A DNA stretch of 60,284 nt from Deltaproteobacteria bacterium (GCA_015494155.1 WGBU01000144.1:1-60284), one strand, 5' to 3'; numbered from the stretch's first letter, positions 1 through 9,597 are shown. Notes: a model not told the origin generated them from the sequence alone. Numbers and translations are program-made.

Positions 1-671
1 ATGATGTCTGAGACATGGATTATGGCAGTGATATCCTTAAAGCCTGGTGCCTCTTCAGGGTTGTGGTGGAACTCTATTGGTATGGAGAGTCTATCTGGAA
101 GGTTCCACTCTTTGGCGAGCAACCCGCCTATTATCGAGTGTTGTACCCCAAGGACCTGTTCCTCTGCCTCTCGCATGGATATGTCTTTGGTGAGTACCAG
201 GTCTTGGATCTTCTGATACTCCTCGGGCATCTCCGCCCGTATGACCACCTTGCCGATGTCGTGGATCAGGGCGGCGGTGGAGACCTCTTCAGGGTTTTTG
301 ATGCCACGACATGTGGCAAGAATTGTGGCACATGCAGCACACCCGAGCGAGTGTTCCCAGAGTCCAATGTCGGAAGATTGCATCACATCGAAGATGCTGG
401 AAGAGACCACCAGGGTCTTTATCACGTTGAACCCCAAAAGGACTATGGCATTGGATACAGTGGAGATACGCTGGGGGAATCCAAAGAAGGACGAATTTAC
501 CATGCGCAGAAGCTTGCTGGTGAGCACCTGGTCGCGCTCTATCACCTTTCCTACGCTGATGGCTGTAGCGTCTTCGTCTTCCACCATCTCATTTAGCTTA
601 GAGACAATGGGTGGTAAGGTGGGCAGCGACTTTAGGCCCTTTAGTATCCGTTTTATCTCGTCTCTATCCAC
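1..671 (-). CDS. HDOD domain signalling protein (3' end outside window)
   Basis: The reverse strand reads from a GTG at 671 through the window edge with no stop, giving 223 codons. The visible protein is an HDOD domain from near its start: an N-terminal LPTLPPIV segment, then a helical region with VNSSFFGFP and AIVLLGFNVIKT, which are hallmark HDOD stretches, and an HD-like segment with LIHDIGKVV and FHHNPEEA. HDOD proteins are non-enzymatic or regulatory relatives of HD phosphohydrolases, often tied to c-di-GMP or cell-cycle signalling. The GTG start is preceded by a GAGGT ribosome binding site and lies 10 bases after the stop of the small gene 682-990, so the two are probably cotranscribed. 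The C-terminus is not visible, so a further output domain cannot be excluded. Confidence 0.85.
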   Translation of the reverse strand, partial: MDRDEIKRILKGLKSLPTLPPIVSKLNEMVEDEDATAISVGKVIERDQVLTSKLLRMVNSSFFGFPQRISTVSNAIVLLGFNVIKTLVVSSSIFDVMQSSDIGLWEHSLGCAACATILATCRGIKNPEEVSTAALIHDIGKVVIRAEMPEEYQKIQDLVLTKDISMREAEEQVLGVQHSIIGGLLAKEWNLPDRLSIPIEFHHNPEEAPGFKDITAIIHVSDI

Positions 672-681
672 GAGACCTACC

Positions 682-990
682 TCACTCCCTATAGGATTCG
701 ATCCAATACTCGGCGATGAGCTTCATAAGGGCGCGCTCCACCGGGTCGTCCATAACGCGCTGGAATCTAGTCTCGAGTTCCTTTAGCCTTTCCTTGAGGT
801 CCTTTTCTCCTGGAAGCCTTACAGGGCGCCCCTTTACAGTGATGGATTCCACCCCAGAGCGCTCCAGCCGTTCGATGATCTCCTGGGTAAGGGTGGTACC
901 TGCTCCACAGAGGACCTTCCCATCCTCTGTAAGGGCCTCCTTTTTTAAGATCATTCCGGCCTTGGCCGCCTTTATAGGGATGCGCTGCAT
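682..990 (-). CDS. Small conserved protein resembling the N-terminal module of HD-GYP proteins
   Basis: This 102-residue protein opens with a pattern (IPIKAAKAGMILKKEALTED, then a GAGTTLTQEIIERLERSGVESI stretch split over residues 28-51) that resembles the DUF3391-like module found at the front of many HD-GYP phosphodiesterases. Here it stands alone, followed by a charged helical tail, and its stop lies 10 bases from an HDOD gene, so the two may work as separate subunits of one signalling unit. An AGAGGT ribosome binding site sits 6 bases before the ATG. No catalytic motif is visible. The family likeness is from memory of the sequence pattern and the exact function is unknown. Confidence 0.7.
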   Translation of the reverse strand: MQRIPIKAAKAGMILKKEALTEDGKVLCGAGTTLTQEIIERLERSGVESITVKGRPVRLPGEKDLKERLKELETRFQRVMDDPVERALMKLIAEYWIESYRE

Positions 991-1023
991 CTGTTGACCT
1001 CTATCCCATGTTCGTTTGTGGGC

Positions 1024-2493
1024 CTACAGTTCTGGCCAGGGTGCCACAGGCCCTCTCAGACCCTCATATGTACTCCCCACATGGATGAGGGTGTCTTCCC
1101 TAAAAGGTGGTGCAATAAACTGGACACCTACAGGAAGCCCGTCTTCTGTGAGTGCACAGGGTATGGATATACCTGGAAGTCCTGCAAGGTTTACTGGTAT
1201 AGTAAAAATATCAGATAGATACATTTGTAGTGGGTCGTCTACCTTCTCCCCTATCTTAAAGGGCGGTGTTGGGGCTACTGGGGTGATTAGACAGTCACAC
1301 TCACTAAATGCCTTCAAGAAATCATCCCTTATGATGGTCCTCACCTGTGAGGCCTTCTTGTAGTAGGCGTCATAATAGCCTGACGAGAGGCTGTATGTAC
1401 CGAGCATGATCCGCCTCTTGACCTCTGGGCCAAAGCCTTGAGATCGGGTCTCCTTGTACATATCGAGGAGGTTTTTGTATCCAGTGGCCCGCAGGCCATA
1501 TTTGACGCCATCGTAGCGCATGAGGTTAGAACTCGCCTCTGCCGGGGCAATGATATAGTAGGCCGCAACAGCATATTCTGTATGGGGCAGTGAAACCTCT
1601 TTTATCTGGGCGCCATTTTCCTCTAGGAGGGAGATCGCCCTTTTAATGGCCGACTCGACGCCCTCCTCTATGCCGTGTCCAAAGTACTCTTTTGGCACCC
1701 CTATCCTCATTCCATTGAGTTCCTTGCCCAGGGCCGAGGTGAAATCAGGGACCTCACCAGGATATGATGTGGAATCCTTTGGATCAAAGCCTGCTATGGA
1801 ATTCAACAGGATGGCGCAGTCCCTGACGTCTCTTGTCATGGGGCCAATCTGGTCCAGTGACGAGGCAAATGCCACGAGCCCATAACGCGACACCCTGCCA
1901 TAGGTGGGTTTCATCCCAACTACGCCGCAGTGGGAGGCCGGCTGCCTGATGGAGCCACCTGTGTCAGAGCCAAGGGCAGCGCAGGCGATCCTCGCCGCCA
2001 CTGCCGCTCCTGAACCACCACTGGACCCCCCTGGTATGCGGTCTAGAGACCAGGGGTTTCTTGTGGGGAAAAATGCAGAGTTCTCTGTGGAAGACCCCAT
2101 GGCAAATTCATCCATGTTGAGTTTTCCTAAAAATACAGCACCTTCATCCTTTAGCCGTGCCACCACAGTGGCATCATATGGGGGGACAAAGTGTTCGAGG
2201 ATCTTGGAGGCACAAGTTGTTGGAATGCCCTCCGTACAGAGGACGTCCTTTAGGCCAATGGGTACGCCTGTGAGAGGTCTGTGGTCGCCTGAGGCGATCC
2301 TCTTGTCTGCCTCCTCAGCGGCCCTTAGGGCCTGGTCGGCTGTTACTGTGATGTATGCCTTTACCTTTGGATCTACTGCCTCGATCCGCTCAAGATAGGC
2401 CTCTGTGACCTCCTTTGAGGAGACCTCCTTTTTCCTCAAAAGCGTGCTAAGTTGCCATATGGTGAGGTCTACTAGCCCACTCTTATCAGCCAT
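1024..2493 (-). CDS. gatA: Glutamyl-tRNA(Gln)/aspartyl-tRNA(Asn) amidotransferase subunit A
   Basis: GatA hydrolyses glutamine to supply ammonia for converting Glu-tRNA(Gln) or Asp-tRNA(Asn) to the amidated form. The 489-residue length is normal. The amidase catalytic triad is intact: Lys82 in GLKDV, cis-Ser157 in PGGSSGGSG and nucleophile Ser181 in [10 protein letters not shown]. It follows gatC by 14 bases in the same direction. The synthetic partner gatB is not in the window and must lie elsewhere, which is common outside the Firmicutes. Confidence 0.97.
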   Translation of the reverse strand: MADKSGLVDLTIWQLSTLLRKKEVSSKEVTEAYLERIEAVDPKVKAYITVTADQALRAAEEADKRIASGDHRPLTGVPIGLKDVLCTEGIPTTCASKILEHFVPPYDATVVARLKDEGAVFLGKLNMDEFAMGSSTENSAFFPTRNPWSLDRIPGGSSGGSGAAVAARIACAALGSDTGGSIRQPASHCGVVGMKPTYGRVSRYGLVAFASSLDQIGPMTRDVRDCAILLNSIAGFDPKDSTSYPGEVPDFTSALGKELNGMRIGVPKEYFGHGIEEGVESAIKRAISLLEENGAQIKEVSLPHTEYAVAAYYIIAPAEASSNLMRYDGVKYGLRATGYKNLLDMYKETRSQGFGPEVKRRIMLGTYSLSSGYYDAYYKKASQVRTIIRDDFLKAFSECDCLITPVAPTPPFKIGEKVDDPLQMYLSDIFTIPVNLAGLPGISIPCALTEDGLPVGVQFIAPPFREDTLIHVGSTYEGLRGPVAPWPEL

Positions 2494-2507
2494 GTCATCT
2501 TCTCCTT

Positions 2508-2792
2508 TTAGATTATGCGCGGTACTACGAATTGTGAGCCTTCCTTTTCTGGTGCATTCTCTAATGCCTTTTCAGGGGAGAGAGAAGGGGATGAGGCGTC
2601 GTCCCTGAACCTATTTTTGAGCTCATGGGCATGGGTCGTTGCGGGGACGGCCTCTGTGTCCAGTTCATTGAGTTTCTCAATATAGACAAGTATGTCATTG
2701 AGCTGTCTAGAAAAGAGATCTATCTCTTCGTTGGAAAACTTGAGCCTGGCAAGCTCGGCAACGTGCAACACCTCTTCTCGGGATATCTTCAT
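2508..2792 (-). CDS. gatC: Glu-tRNA(Gln) amidotransferase subunit C
   Basis: GatC is the small stabilising subunit of the GatCAB complex. The ATG at 2792 gives 94 residues, the normal size, beginning [17 protein letters not shown], which is the typical GatC N-terminus. A GGAGG ribosome binding site lies 5 bases upstream and decides this start. A longer reading from a TTG at 2867 would begin inside the probable -35 box and is rejected. The mid-protein segment ([16 protein letters not shown]) and the C-terminal part rich in Asp and Pro match the family. It is the first gene of a gatC-gatA unit with its own likely promoter. Confidence 0.95.
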   Translation of the reverse strand: MKISREEVLHVAELARLKFSNEEIDLFSRQLNDILVYIEKLNELDTEAVPATTHAHELKNRFRDDASSPSLSPEKALENAPEKEGSQFVVPRII

Positions 2793-2838
2793 AGGGCCTC
2801 CACGATATATGGATTCTCCCACATGGGCAGTTGCTTCA

Positions 2839-2867
2839 TTTTTAAAGGAATAAAGGGGATTTGTCAA
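2839..2867 (-). promoter_or_regulatory. Probable sigma-70 promoter for gatCA
   Basis: On the minus strand a perfect TTGACA (2867-2862) is followed after 17 bases by TAAAAA (2844-2839, four of six to consensus), about 45 bases upstream of the gatC start. It lies in the 112-base gap between the helicase gene and gatC, the only sizeable gap in this minus-strand run, so gatCA can be expressed independently of the fatty-acid genes upstream. Confidence 0.55.
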
Positions 2868-2904
2868 AAGATCCTAAAAAGCAACCTACATTTCATAGTG
2901 CCCA

Positions 2905-4638
2905 TCAGAAGAGAGAACCCTGTCGAGGGCCCTTTGGACGGCGGGGGGCCTTCTTTTTGCTCTTTATGAATTCTTCTAGGTAAAGCCCCTCTGGAAAGCG
3001 TTCTAAAAATGGGCTTTTTCCCCCGCTGGCCGAAGAATACGTGATATAGAGCCTTGTGACTGCACGCGTTATGGCCACGTAAAAGAGTCGCCGCTCCTCT
3101 TCTTCGTCTCCACCTTCTATTGGAATCATGCCCGACTCACACCTAGGGATGAATACCACTGGAAATTCAAGCCCTTTGGCCCCATGGATGGTCATGAGAT
3201 GCACTGCATCCAACCTAACTCCCAAGAGATCCACGTCCGATCCCAACTCAAGTGGCATGGCCCCGGTGATGTTGGTAGTGGTGACCTGTTTCAAAAACGC
3301 ACGATAGAGGGCATCCTCTGGGTCGCCTCCTATCTTCCTGAGTACCTCTTTTAACTCGCCCTTGGAAATGGCCCTAAGGCATTCGTCTATCTCATTCGGC
3401 CCCATGTGGGCCTCTTCTTCAAGACGCCTTTTGTGAAATGCAGGATTTTCCCCCCTGCTTATGGAGATGAGGCGTATAAAGGACCTAAGGCACCTGTCTT
3501 GGGCGAGGGTATGACCATAGGTCTCTAGAAATGGAATACCAGCCCTTGAGAGTGCCTCTTTTATGGCATTTACACTGCTACGGGTCCGGGTGAGGATGGC
3601 CACATCCCCCAGGCTAAAGGCACCATCCTCTGTGGGCACATTACCTGAAAAGTTTATGGCCTCGAAACTCAGTGCCCCTGTAAGGGATTCGATGGTCCTT
3701 GCAATCCAGCGCGCCTCTTCTCTTGGACCAGGAAAACCCCTGATCTCCACCTTGGGCCCATGGCCCTTTTCCGCCTTTAGTGCCTTTTTTGAGGCGGATT
3801 TATCTGACAGTAGAGAGGCTGCGCATCCAAGCACCTCTCCGTGGCACCTATAGGCGGTCTCAAGGGTTATCACCTCGGCATCTGGGTGGGTTGACACAAA
3901 CCTCTCCAATGCCCTTGGATCAGAACCCCTGAAGGCGTATATGGACTGGTCTGGATCCCCTATGAGGGTGAGGTATTTTGGGGAGAGCCGCTCTAATAGG
4001 GCCACCTGCACGCCATTTACGTCTTGAAATTCATCCACCAGCACATGTGGCCACCTCTTCCGTATCGTTTTAAGGAGTGATTCATCCTTGAGGAGTGAGA
4101 GCGCAAGGAGCATGAGCTCATCAAAGTCAACCACTCTGTGCCTGCTAAGTAGTGCCTGATAGAAGAGAAAGAGACTCCTTTTACCCCAATCCTCTGACCT
4201 CTTCGGCGGATAGCTCTGCCTAATGAGGCCAATCTCTTTAAAGAGCTGTCTTGCACTTCCCGCACTTTTAAGGCCAGAAAGCTTGATCGCCTCTTTGAAC
4301 AGGGCAAGGGCGTCTAGTTCGTCTATTATGAAAGGTGCCTCCTCTCCCAAAACCTCTCTTATAAGGGTATATGCCCATGCATGGAAGGTGGTACAGAGAG
4401 GGGACTCCTGGACCAAGGACTCAATGCGGTCCCTCATCTCATTGGCTGCGAAATTCGTAAAGGTGATGGCGAGAATCTCTTTTGGTGCCACACCCTTTTC
4501 CTTTATGAGGTAGGCAATCTTGTGGGAGAGTACCCTGGTCTTTCCAGTACCAGGCCCTGCCACAACCACAAGCGGTCTTGGTTCAAAGAACTCCACTGCT
4601 CGTCTCTGGGCAGGGTTTAGGGCGTCTAGGAAGGTCAT
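2905..4638 (-). CDS. UvrD/Rep-family superfamily 1 DNA helicase (short form)
   Basis: A 577-residue ATP-dependent helicase. Motifs in order: Q motif LNPAQRRAV near the start, Walker A GPGTGKT at 28-34, motif Ia TFTNFAANEM, motif II LVDEFQDVN near residue 203, motif III GDPDQSIYAFRGSD, motif V TIHGAKGLEFPVVFIP and motif VI RLFYVAITRAVTRLYI. It is shorter than UvrD or Rep (about 670-730), with a reduced 2B region and a basic tail (KKKAPRRPKGPRQGSLF). Its ATG overlaps the stop of the acyl-CoA synthetase gene as ATGA, so it is translationally coupled to a metabolic gene with no evident functional link. The role is probably in DNA repair or replication restart, but the exact partner is unknown. 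Confidence 0.93.
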   Translation of the reverse strand: MTFLDALNPAQRRAVEFFEPRPLVVVAGPGTGKTRVLSHKIAYLIKEKGVAPKEILAITFTNFAANEMRDRIESLVQESPLCTTFHAWAYTLIREVLGEEAPFIIDELDALALFKEAIKLSGLKSAGSARQLFKEIGLIRQSYPPKRSEDWGKRSLFLFYQALLSRHRVVDFDELMLLALSLLKDESLLKTIRKRWPHVLVDEFQDVNGVQVALLERLSPKYLTLIGDPDQSIYAFRGSDPRALERFVSTHPDAEVITLETAYRCHGEVLGCAASLLSDKSASKKALKAEKGHGPKVEIRGFPGPREEARWIARTIESLTGALSFEAINFSGNVPTEDGAFSLGDVAILTRTRSSVNAIKEALSRAGIPFLETYGHTLAQDRCLRSFIRLISISRGENPAFHKRRLEEEAHMGPNEIDECLRAISKGELKEVLRKIGGDPEDALYRAFLKQVTTTNITGAMPLELGSDVDLLGVRLDAVHLMTIHGAKGLEFPVVFIPRCESGMIPIEGGDEEEERRLFYVAITRAVTRLYITYSSASGGKSPFLERFPEGLYLEEFIKSKKKAPRRPKGPRQGSLF

Positions 4639-6335
4639 GTCACTTGGATGAGGTGTCTTTTTATCTTTCGCGTAGAGGTCTTAGGGAATTCCTCATCCCT
4701 TATCTGAAAGGATTTAATCCTCTTATAGCCAGCAAGCACCTTGTTGGTACGTTTTACGTCCTTTGAGATGAGCCCATTTATCTTGGATTCAGAAAGTGGC
4801 CCCTTGTATAACTTGCCAATGGTCTCATAGTCTGGCACGATCAATGCCCTCACCTCTTCCCCCCCTGTGGGAAGGGGTCTCCCATAGACCATTGCCTCCA
4901 AAATATGAGGGCTTTCACATAAGATGGCCTCTATCTCTTCTGGATATACATTTTTGCCAGCAGGGGTTACAATGAGATTCTTGCCCCTTCCAGAGATGAA
5001 ACAATAGCCGTTTTGATCGATCCAGCCCAGATCGCCCGTGAGGAGCCAACCGTCCTCTGTGAGTACCTCCTTAGTGGCCTTTGGGTTGTTGTAGTAGCCC
5101 TTCATGATCATAGGACCCCTAAAGGCCAGTTCGCCAACGCCTTTATCATCTGGGTCGATTACCTTTACCTCTACGCCTGGAAGGGGCCTTCCAATGCTAT
5201 TGTCCTTTGGGGCATCTTCTGGATTGAGGGTGAGGACAGGGCTTGCCTCTGTGAGTCCATAACCTTGAAGCATCATGATGCCCAGTCGCCTAAAATCTCT
5301 AGGTATTTGTGGCCTGACCGGGGCACCACCCACAATGAAAAACCTGAGATGCCCTAGGCCGGCCTTTTCCCTGAGACCCTTAAAGAAGATCTTACCAAGG
5401 TGGTGTCTGCCCGTCTTCTCTCCTGCCTTAACGACCTTCATCAGGGCGTTGAAGGCAATCCTCTTTCCGGGAGAGGCCTTTTCTATCCCCCTCTTGATCC
5501 CATCGAGCATCTTTTGGAACAAGAGGGGTACCCCGAGCATGACAGTGGCACGAGATGCCTTCAGGTCTTCGATGATATATTTAGACTTGAGGCTCCTTGC
5601 AAATGTGATGCTGCAACCACTATAGAGCGGGAGGAGAAATCCTGCGGTGCACTCAAAGGTGTGGTGCATCGGCAGTACACTCAAGAAGCGTTCCTGGCCA
5701 ATATAGACTGCCTGGTAACATGCCGCACAGTCAGAGATGATGTTTTTGTGGGTGAGCATTACTCCCTTGGGCCGTCCAGTGGTACCAGATGTATAGATAA
5801 TGGCAGCCAGTGACTCAAGGTCTGGTCCTCCTTTTAAACCTGGTCCAAGTTCCCCCTTTTTCAAGAAGTCCTCCCAGGGGATGGCACTTCCAGGTGGTTC
5901 TCCGTCCTCCCAGTCCATGACAATGAGGTGCCTGAGGCTACGAAGCCCCAGGTGGGAATCTAAAACCATGTCCAGGAACCTTGTGGTAACGAATGCCACC
6001 TTGGCCTTGGAATCTGCAAGGAGGTGAGTGATCTCGTTCTGGGTCAAGAGGGAGTCTATGGGGACGCAGATGGCGCTGGCCTGGCTAGTACCAAGATAGG
6101 CCTTGGCCCATTCAGGAGAATTGTGTCCTAAGATGGCCACTTTATCTCCAGGTCTCACACCAAGGTCTGCCAGTCCCTTGGCCACCAGCGTCACCTCATG
6201 GAAGAGCCCTTCATACGTGGTGACTTCATCCCCTCTGGGCGTGCGCTTTATGAGGGCAGGGCGGGGTCCAAATTCCTCCGCCCCGCGCCTTATCATCTCT
6301 GGGATTGGATATATGCCCTTATGAGATCGTTTCAT
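4635..6335 (-). CDS. AMP-dependent acyl-CoA synthetase (long-chain fatty acid-CoA ligase type)
   Basis: A 566-residue member of the adenylate-forming family that activates a carboxylic acid with ATP and CoA. The P-loop-like motif YTSGTTGRPKGVMLTH, the A5 motif GYGLTEASPV, the A7 motif LTGDLGW and the hinge and C-terminal lysine region (ISGRGKNLIV, ... PKTSTRKIKRH) are all present. It starts 5 bases after the stop of a FadL-type porin gene, so the pair probably imports and activates exogenous fatty acids by vectorial acylation. That role is inferred from context; the sequence does not fix the substrate chain length. Its stop overlaps the helicase start. Confidence 0.92.
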   Translation of the reverse strand: MKRSHKGIYPIPEMIRRGAEEFGPRPALIKRTPRGDEVTTYEGLFHEVTLVAKGLADLGVRPGDKVAILGHNSPEWAKAYLGTSQASAICVPIDSLLTQNEITHLLADSKAKVAFVTTRFLDMVLDSHLGLRSLRHLIVMDWEDGEPPGSAIPWEDFLKKGELGPGLKGGPDLESLAAIIYTSGTTGRPKGVMLTHKNIISDCAACYQAVYIGQERFLSVLPMHHTFECTAGFLLPLYSGCSITFARSLKSKYIIEDLKASRATVMLGVPLLFQKMLDGIKRGIEKASPGKRIAFNALMKVVKAGEKTGRHHLGKIFFKGLREKAGLGHLRFFIVGGAPVRPQIPRDFRRLGIMMLQGYGLTEASPVLTLNPEDAPKDNSIGRPLPGVEVKVIDPDDKGVGELAFRGPMIMKGYYNNPKATKEVLTEDGWLLTGDLGWIDQNGYCFISGRGKNLIVTPAGKNVYPEEIEAILCESPHILEAMVYGRPLPTGGEEVRALIVPDYETIGKLYKGPLSESKINGLISKDVKRTNKVLAGYKRIKSFQIRDEEFPKTSTRKIKRHLIQVT

Positions 6336-6340
6336 CTACA

Positions 6341-7624
6341 CTAAAATGCATAACTCAAAGCAATATTTACTATATGTGCATGGGCCTGATATGTGCCTTC
6401 AAGCCCTGGGGTCACAAGGGGTGAAGGCCTGCTGTCTTCAACTGCAAGATAGGTATATGCACCATCGATTTGGAAGCCATGAATCAGATACCCAAGCCCA
6501 ATACTGAAGAGGTGCCTGTCGTTAGTGGGCAATATGGCATCCCTGTATGTATCTGATATGGGAGAGCGGTCGTAGACATAGGATGCCCTGAGTTTTAGTG
6601 CGTCGCTGTATGTGTATTCCACTCCAAAGCGCAGCGCATAGTCGTCACTCCAGTTTTTTGGACTGTGTACGGCTCCAGGCACACCGGCATATAGCATTTT
6701 TTCATAGTGGATGGACAGCTCGTCGTAGCTGGACCACCAGGTCCAGAGATAGTCGAATGTGATGAGCCAGTGTTTGAAATAGGTGGTGCTCATTCCAAGG
6801 GATAGGGTGGCCGGCAGCCTCACCACTAGCCATGCATCTGATGTGGGAAAGAATTCATGGCCTGCCCGTGTATAACCTCTATTGTATTTTGCCTTGCCCT
6901 CGATGTCCAGGCTCACCTCAGACCTGAATACGGCACCAAAATTAAAGTAGTCGCAAGGGGTCAACTGTAGTGCCAGGAGATACCCTGCACTGGTGTCCTC
7001 GCCGTCAAGTTTGGTCCTCACCTCTGGCGTAGTGATAGCGATACCAGGGGCTACTGGAAAGGTCCTTGAGGGGATGGCCTGTTTGAGCTCAGCCGTAGAT
7101 TTTACTATCTGTGCGCCAACACCTAGGGAGATGTATTTGTTTACCCTGTATGATATAGACGGTGTGAAAAAGGCGGTCTTTAGCTCTGTCTTGATGGCAA
7201 AAAATCTCCCTGGCCAGTCCCTGTCCCACTCAGTTGTCAATCCATAGGGGGCATTTATCGAAAGGCCAATACCAACTCTATCCCACAGGGTCGTTCCAGC
7301 ATAGAAGTAGGGCAGAGGATAGGCCATATTCTTCATGTCAGGGTCATCACCGTTTGGGGTGTCCAATTCGAGGCTTGGAAATACAAGGGCCATACCACCC
7401 ATCAGTCTCGTCTTTGAAAAGGATGAGGTGGCCGCTGGATTGAACCATGCCATCTCTGCCGAGTCCTTGAGAGAGGTCATGGCAGCCCCAAGACCAGTGG
7501 CCCTGGCAGAGAGTTCGTTAAAAAGTTGGAACCCAGCGCTATATGCCCTGCTAGGGCCTAGTGCGATCAAAAATGCCAGGGTCACCAAGGATACGATCAC
7601 GGTCCTACAACAGATCTTTTTCAT
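6341..7624 (-). CDS. FadL/OmpP1/TodX-family outer membrane porin
   Basis: A 427-residue outer-membrane beta-barrel for hydrophobic substrates such as long-chain fatty acids. Residues 1-29 are a signal peptide (basic MKK start, hydrophobic core, cleavage near AYSA). The mature N-terminus begins GFQLFNELSARATGLG and carries the NPA motif (WFNPAATSSF) that forms the FadL hatch. The rest alternates in beta-strand fashion and ends with an aromatic residue (NIALSYAF), as outer-membrane proteins do. A GGGAGGG ribosome binding site precedes the ATG. It heads the run with the acyl-CoA synthetase and helicase. Confidence 0.93.
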   Translation of the reverse strand: MKKICCRTVIVSLVTLAFLIALGPSRAYSAGFQLFNELSARATGLGAAMTSLKDSAEMAWFNPAATSSFSKTRLMGGMALVFPSLELDTPNGDDPDMKNMAYPLPYFYAGTTLWDRVGIGLSINAPYGLTTEWDRDWPGRFFAIKTELKTAFFTPSISYRVNKYISLGVGAQIVKSTAELKQAIPSRTFPVAPGIAITTPEVRTKLDGEDTSAGYLLALQLTPCDYFNFGAVFRSEVSLDIEGKAKYNRGYTRAGHEFFPTSDAWLVVRLPATLSLGMSTTYFKHWLITFDYLWTWWSSYDELSIHYEKMLYAGVPGAVHSPKNWSDDYALRFGVEYTYSDALKLRASYVYDRSPISDTYRDAILPTNDRHLFSIGLGYLIHGFQIDGAYTYLAVEDSRPSPLVTPGLEGTYQAHAHIVNIALSYAF

Positions 7625-7649
7625 GTTTCCCTCCCAAAAGCACTTTTTC

Positions 7650-7676
7650 TGTCACATGTCCCCGAAAATAGTGACA
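7650..7676. promoter_or_regulatory. Inverted repeat TGTCAC-N15-GTGACA upstream of the fadL-like gene
   Basis: TGTCAC (7650-7655) and GTGACA (7671-7676) form perfect 6-base half-sites separated by 15 bases, 26 bases before the porin ATG in a 184-base divergent promoter region. The spacing suggests an operator for a dimeric regulator of the porin operon, or an RNA hairpin in its leader. No clear -35/-10 pair is visible for either divergent gene. Confidence 0.35.
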
Positions 7677-7808
7677 AGTTAGTGTTAGCAGAAAAACTTC
7701 TTGGCCTCAACAGTGAAGAATTAGTCGGTCAAAGTTTATTAATCATAGAAAAAATTTTAACATTTTTAGGGAGGCTGTCGATCCATATGATAGATTAGGG
7801 GATTTTTT

Positions 7809-9590
7809 ATGCCACTTATCTGCAACAAGATAAAAAAGACGGTCAATAGGCTACTTCAGCCCCTATTTGACCTCAGTCTCTTCTGGAAGGTGGGCATTGT
7901 CATAGGTACCTGTGTAATAGTCAACACTCTCATTGCCCTCAATTTCTTTGACAGGTTCAATACCATCAAGAGCTACCTGGAAAATGAGCCATTCTATTCA
8001 TATAAGAGTCTGGCCCAAGAGGGGCTCCTCATCATAAAGGGACTGGCCCAATGGGATAAGAGTGAAGCTGAAAAGGCCGTAGAGTTGACGCATCTAAGGG
8101 AGCTTGCGTGGATTGGTCTAAAGGGTGGGGTCTATGAGTGTAACGGTACTGAAGTGGTGAGGATATACAGGGTCATCCACGACAAGGCCCTCCAAGTGCA
8201 CCTTGAAAGAATAAGGGATTTGAGCAATGAGCCGCTTGGGTTCAATGCAACCGCCCTTACCCCCCTTAAAAGGGAATTGGAGGCCATACTCCACTGGGCA
8301 ATAGATAAGGAAGATGAGCTAAATAGTGAACTAAAGGCCCTGTCTGGAAACATGGCCTATTTTTATATGGTACTTTTAGTCATCCTTGCCCTCTTTTTGG
8401 TGTGGGGGGCACTGGCCTTTTTGTTCATGGTAAAGAGGCCACTTGATAACATTACTCACTCCATTAAGAGGCTCTTTTGGGATCAGAATAAATTTTGCGA
8501 AGACCCAGACAGGGTCCGATTCACCTATTATGCCAATGATGAGATAGGGCGGCTTGCAAAGGCAGTGGACGAGGTGATCCAGTACTACGGGGAGATGGCG
8601 TGCTTTAGGCACCTAATTGAGGAGGACCAGGACTTAGATGACGTACTAGAGCACCTGGGAAATGTGTTTGAGCGTCGGCTTGGTTTCAGCACCTTTGCCA
8701 TCTATCAGGTGTCTAATTCGCAGAATACCATGCAGTGTGTATATCTGTCTCCTCCTGATCTGGAGATCAATCCTGAGAAGCTCATAAATGCCAATATATG
8801 CAGGGCAAAGCGCACAGGCCACCCGGTGAGTTCCATCGAACAGCCAGAGGTGTGTAAGGTCTTCCTATGGAACGACGAGGCAGACCACTACTGTATCCCG
8901 TTTATGAGTGGTGGCTCGTGTGTTGGGCTTGTACAATTCATAATACCCAAGAGCTACTCCACCAGGGTCCAGAAGAACGTGATCATGAACCTCAAGCTCG
9001 CAGAACGCTACATACAAGAGGCAGTCCCAGTCATAGAGGCAAAGCGGTACGCCAAGGGCCTTAGGGACCAGGCCTTAAAGGACCCGCTTACAGGCCTCTA
9101 TAACCGAAGATTCCTCGGTGAGGCCCTGGACAACATAGTGGCAGGGGTGTTGAGGAGAAAGTCCTGTATGGGGATACTTATGGGAGATCTCGATCACTTT
9201 AAGTCGGTTAACGACCGTTACGGCCATGATGTGGGGGACAAGGTCTTAAAGGAGACTGCCAGGATACTCAAGTCAGGGGCCCGTGCCTCTGATCTGGTGT
9301 GTCGTTTTGGTGGTGAAGAATTCCTGATACTCTTGATGGACATTCACAAGGGTGATGCCAAAGATGTGGCAGAAAAGCTCAGGGCCAGGGTTGAAGCACA
9401 CAAGTTCGAGACCCCTCAGGGCATCATAAGACGCACTATCTCAATTGGTGTTAGCGAGTTTCCTGTGGACTCAGATGCAGTATGGGAGACCATCAAATTT
9501 GCAGATGTGGCCCTCTACAAGGCAAAGGAGATGGGCAGAAATAGGGTGGTGCGCTTTACAAAAGATATGTGGGAAGGAGATGAGTATTGA
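7809..9590 (+). CDS. Membrane-bound diguanylate cyclase with HAMP, GAF-like and GGDEF domains
   Basis: A 593-residue c-di-GMP synthase. A first transmembrane helix (about 27-46) is followed by a periplasmic region, a second helix (about 184-207) and a HAMP linker (KRPLDNITHSIKRLF). A GAF-like domain follows (about 265-405) and then the GGDEF domain (about 430-585). The active site is GGEEF at 501-505, and the inhibitory I-site RASD lies exactly five residues before it, so product feedback is expected. An AGGGGA ribosome binding site precedes the ATG. It is divergent from the porin gene and convergent with the antiporter gene, with only 7 bases between the latter stops. The signal sensed is unknown. 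Confidence 0.93.
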   Translation: MPLICNKIKKTVNRLLQPLFDLSLFWKVGIVIGTCVIVNTLIALNFFDRFNTIKSYLENEPFYSYKSLAQEGLLIIKGLAQWDKSEAEKAVELTHLRELAWIGLKGGVYECNGTEVVRIYRVIHDKALQVHLERIRDLSNEPLGFNATALTPLKRELEAILHWAIDKEDELNSELKALSGNMAYFYMVLLVILALFLVWGALAFLFMVKRPLDNITHSIKRLFWDQNKFCEDPDRVRFTYYANDEIGRLAKAVDEVIQYYGEMACFRHLIEEDQDLDDVLEHLGNVFERRLGFSTFAIYQVSNSQNTMQCVYLSPPDLEINPEKLINANICRAKRTGHPVSSIEQPEVCKVFLWNDEADHYCIPFMSGGSCVGLVQFIIPKSYSTRVQKNVIMNLKLAERYIQEAVPVIEAKRYAKGLRDQALKDPLTGLYNRRFLGEALDNIVAGVLRRKSCMGILMGDLDHFKSVNDRYGHDVGDKVLKETARILKSGARASDLVCRFGGEEFLILLMDIHKGDAKDVAEKLRARVEAHKFETPQGIIRRTISIGVSEFPVDSDAVWETIKFADVALYKAKEMGRNRVVRFTKDMWEGDEY

Positions 9591-9597
9591 AGAGGCC

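Noticed and set aside
15-596. Plus-strand open frames over the first kilobase
   Set aside because: They are shadows of the HDOD protein on the minus strand, which shows clear domain motifs.
2793-2867. Longer gatC reading from a TTG
   Set aside because: It starts within the -35 box and adds non-conserved residues; GGAGG supports the ATG at 2792.
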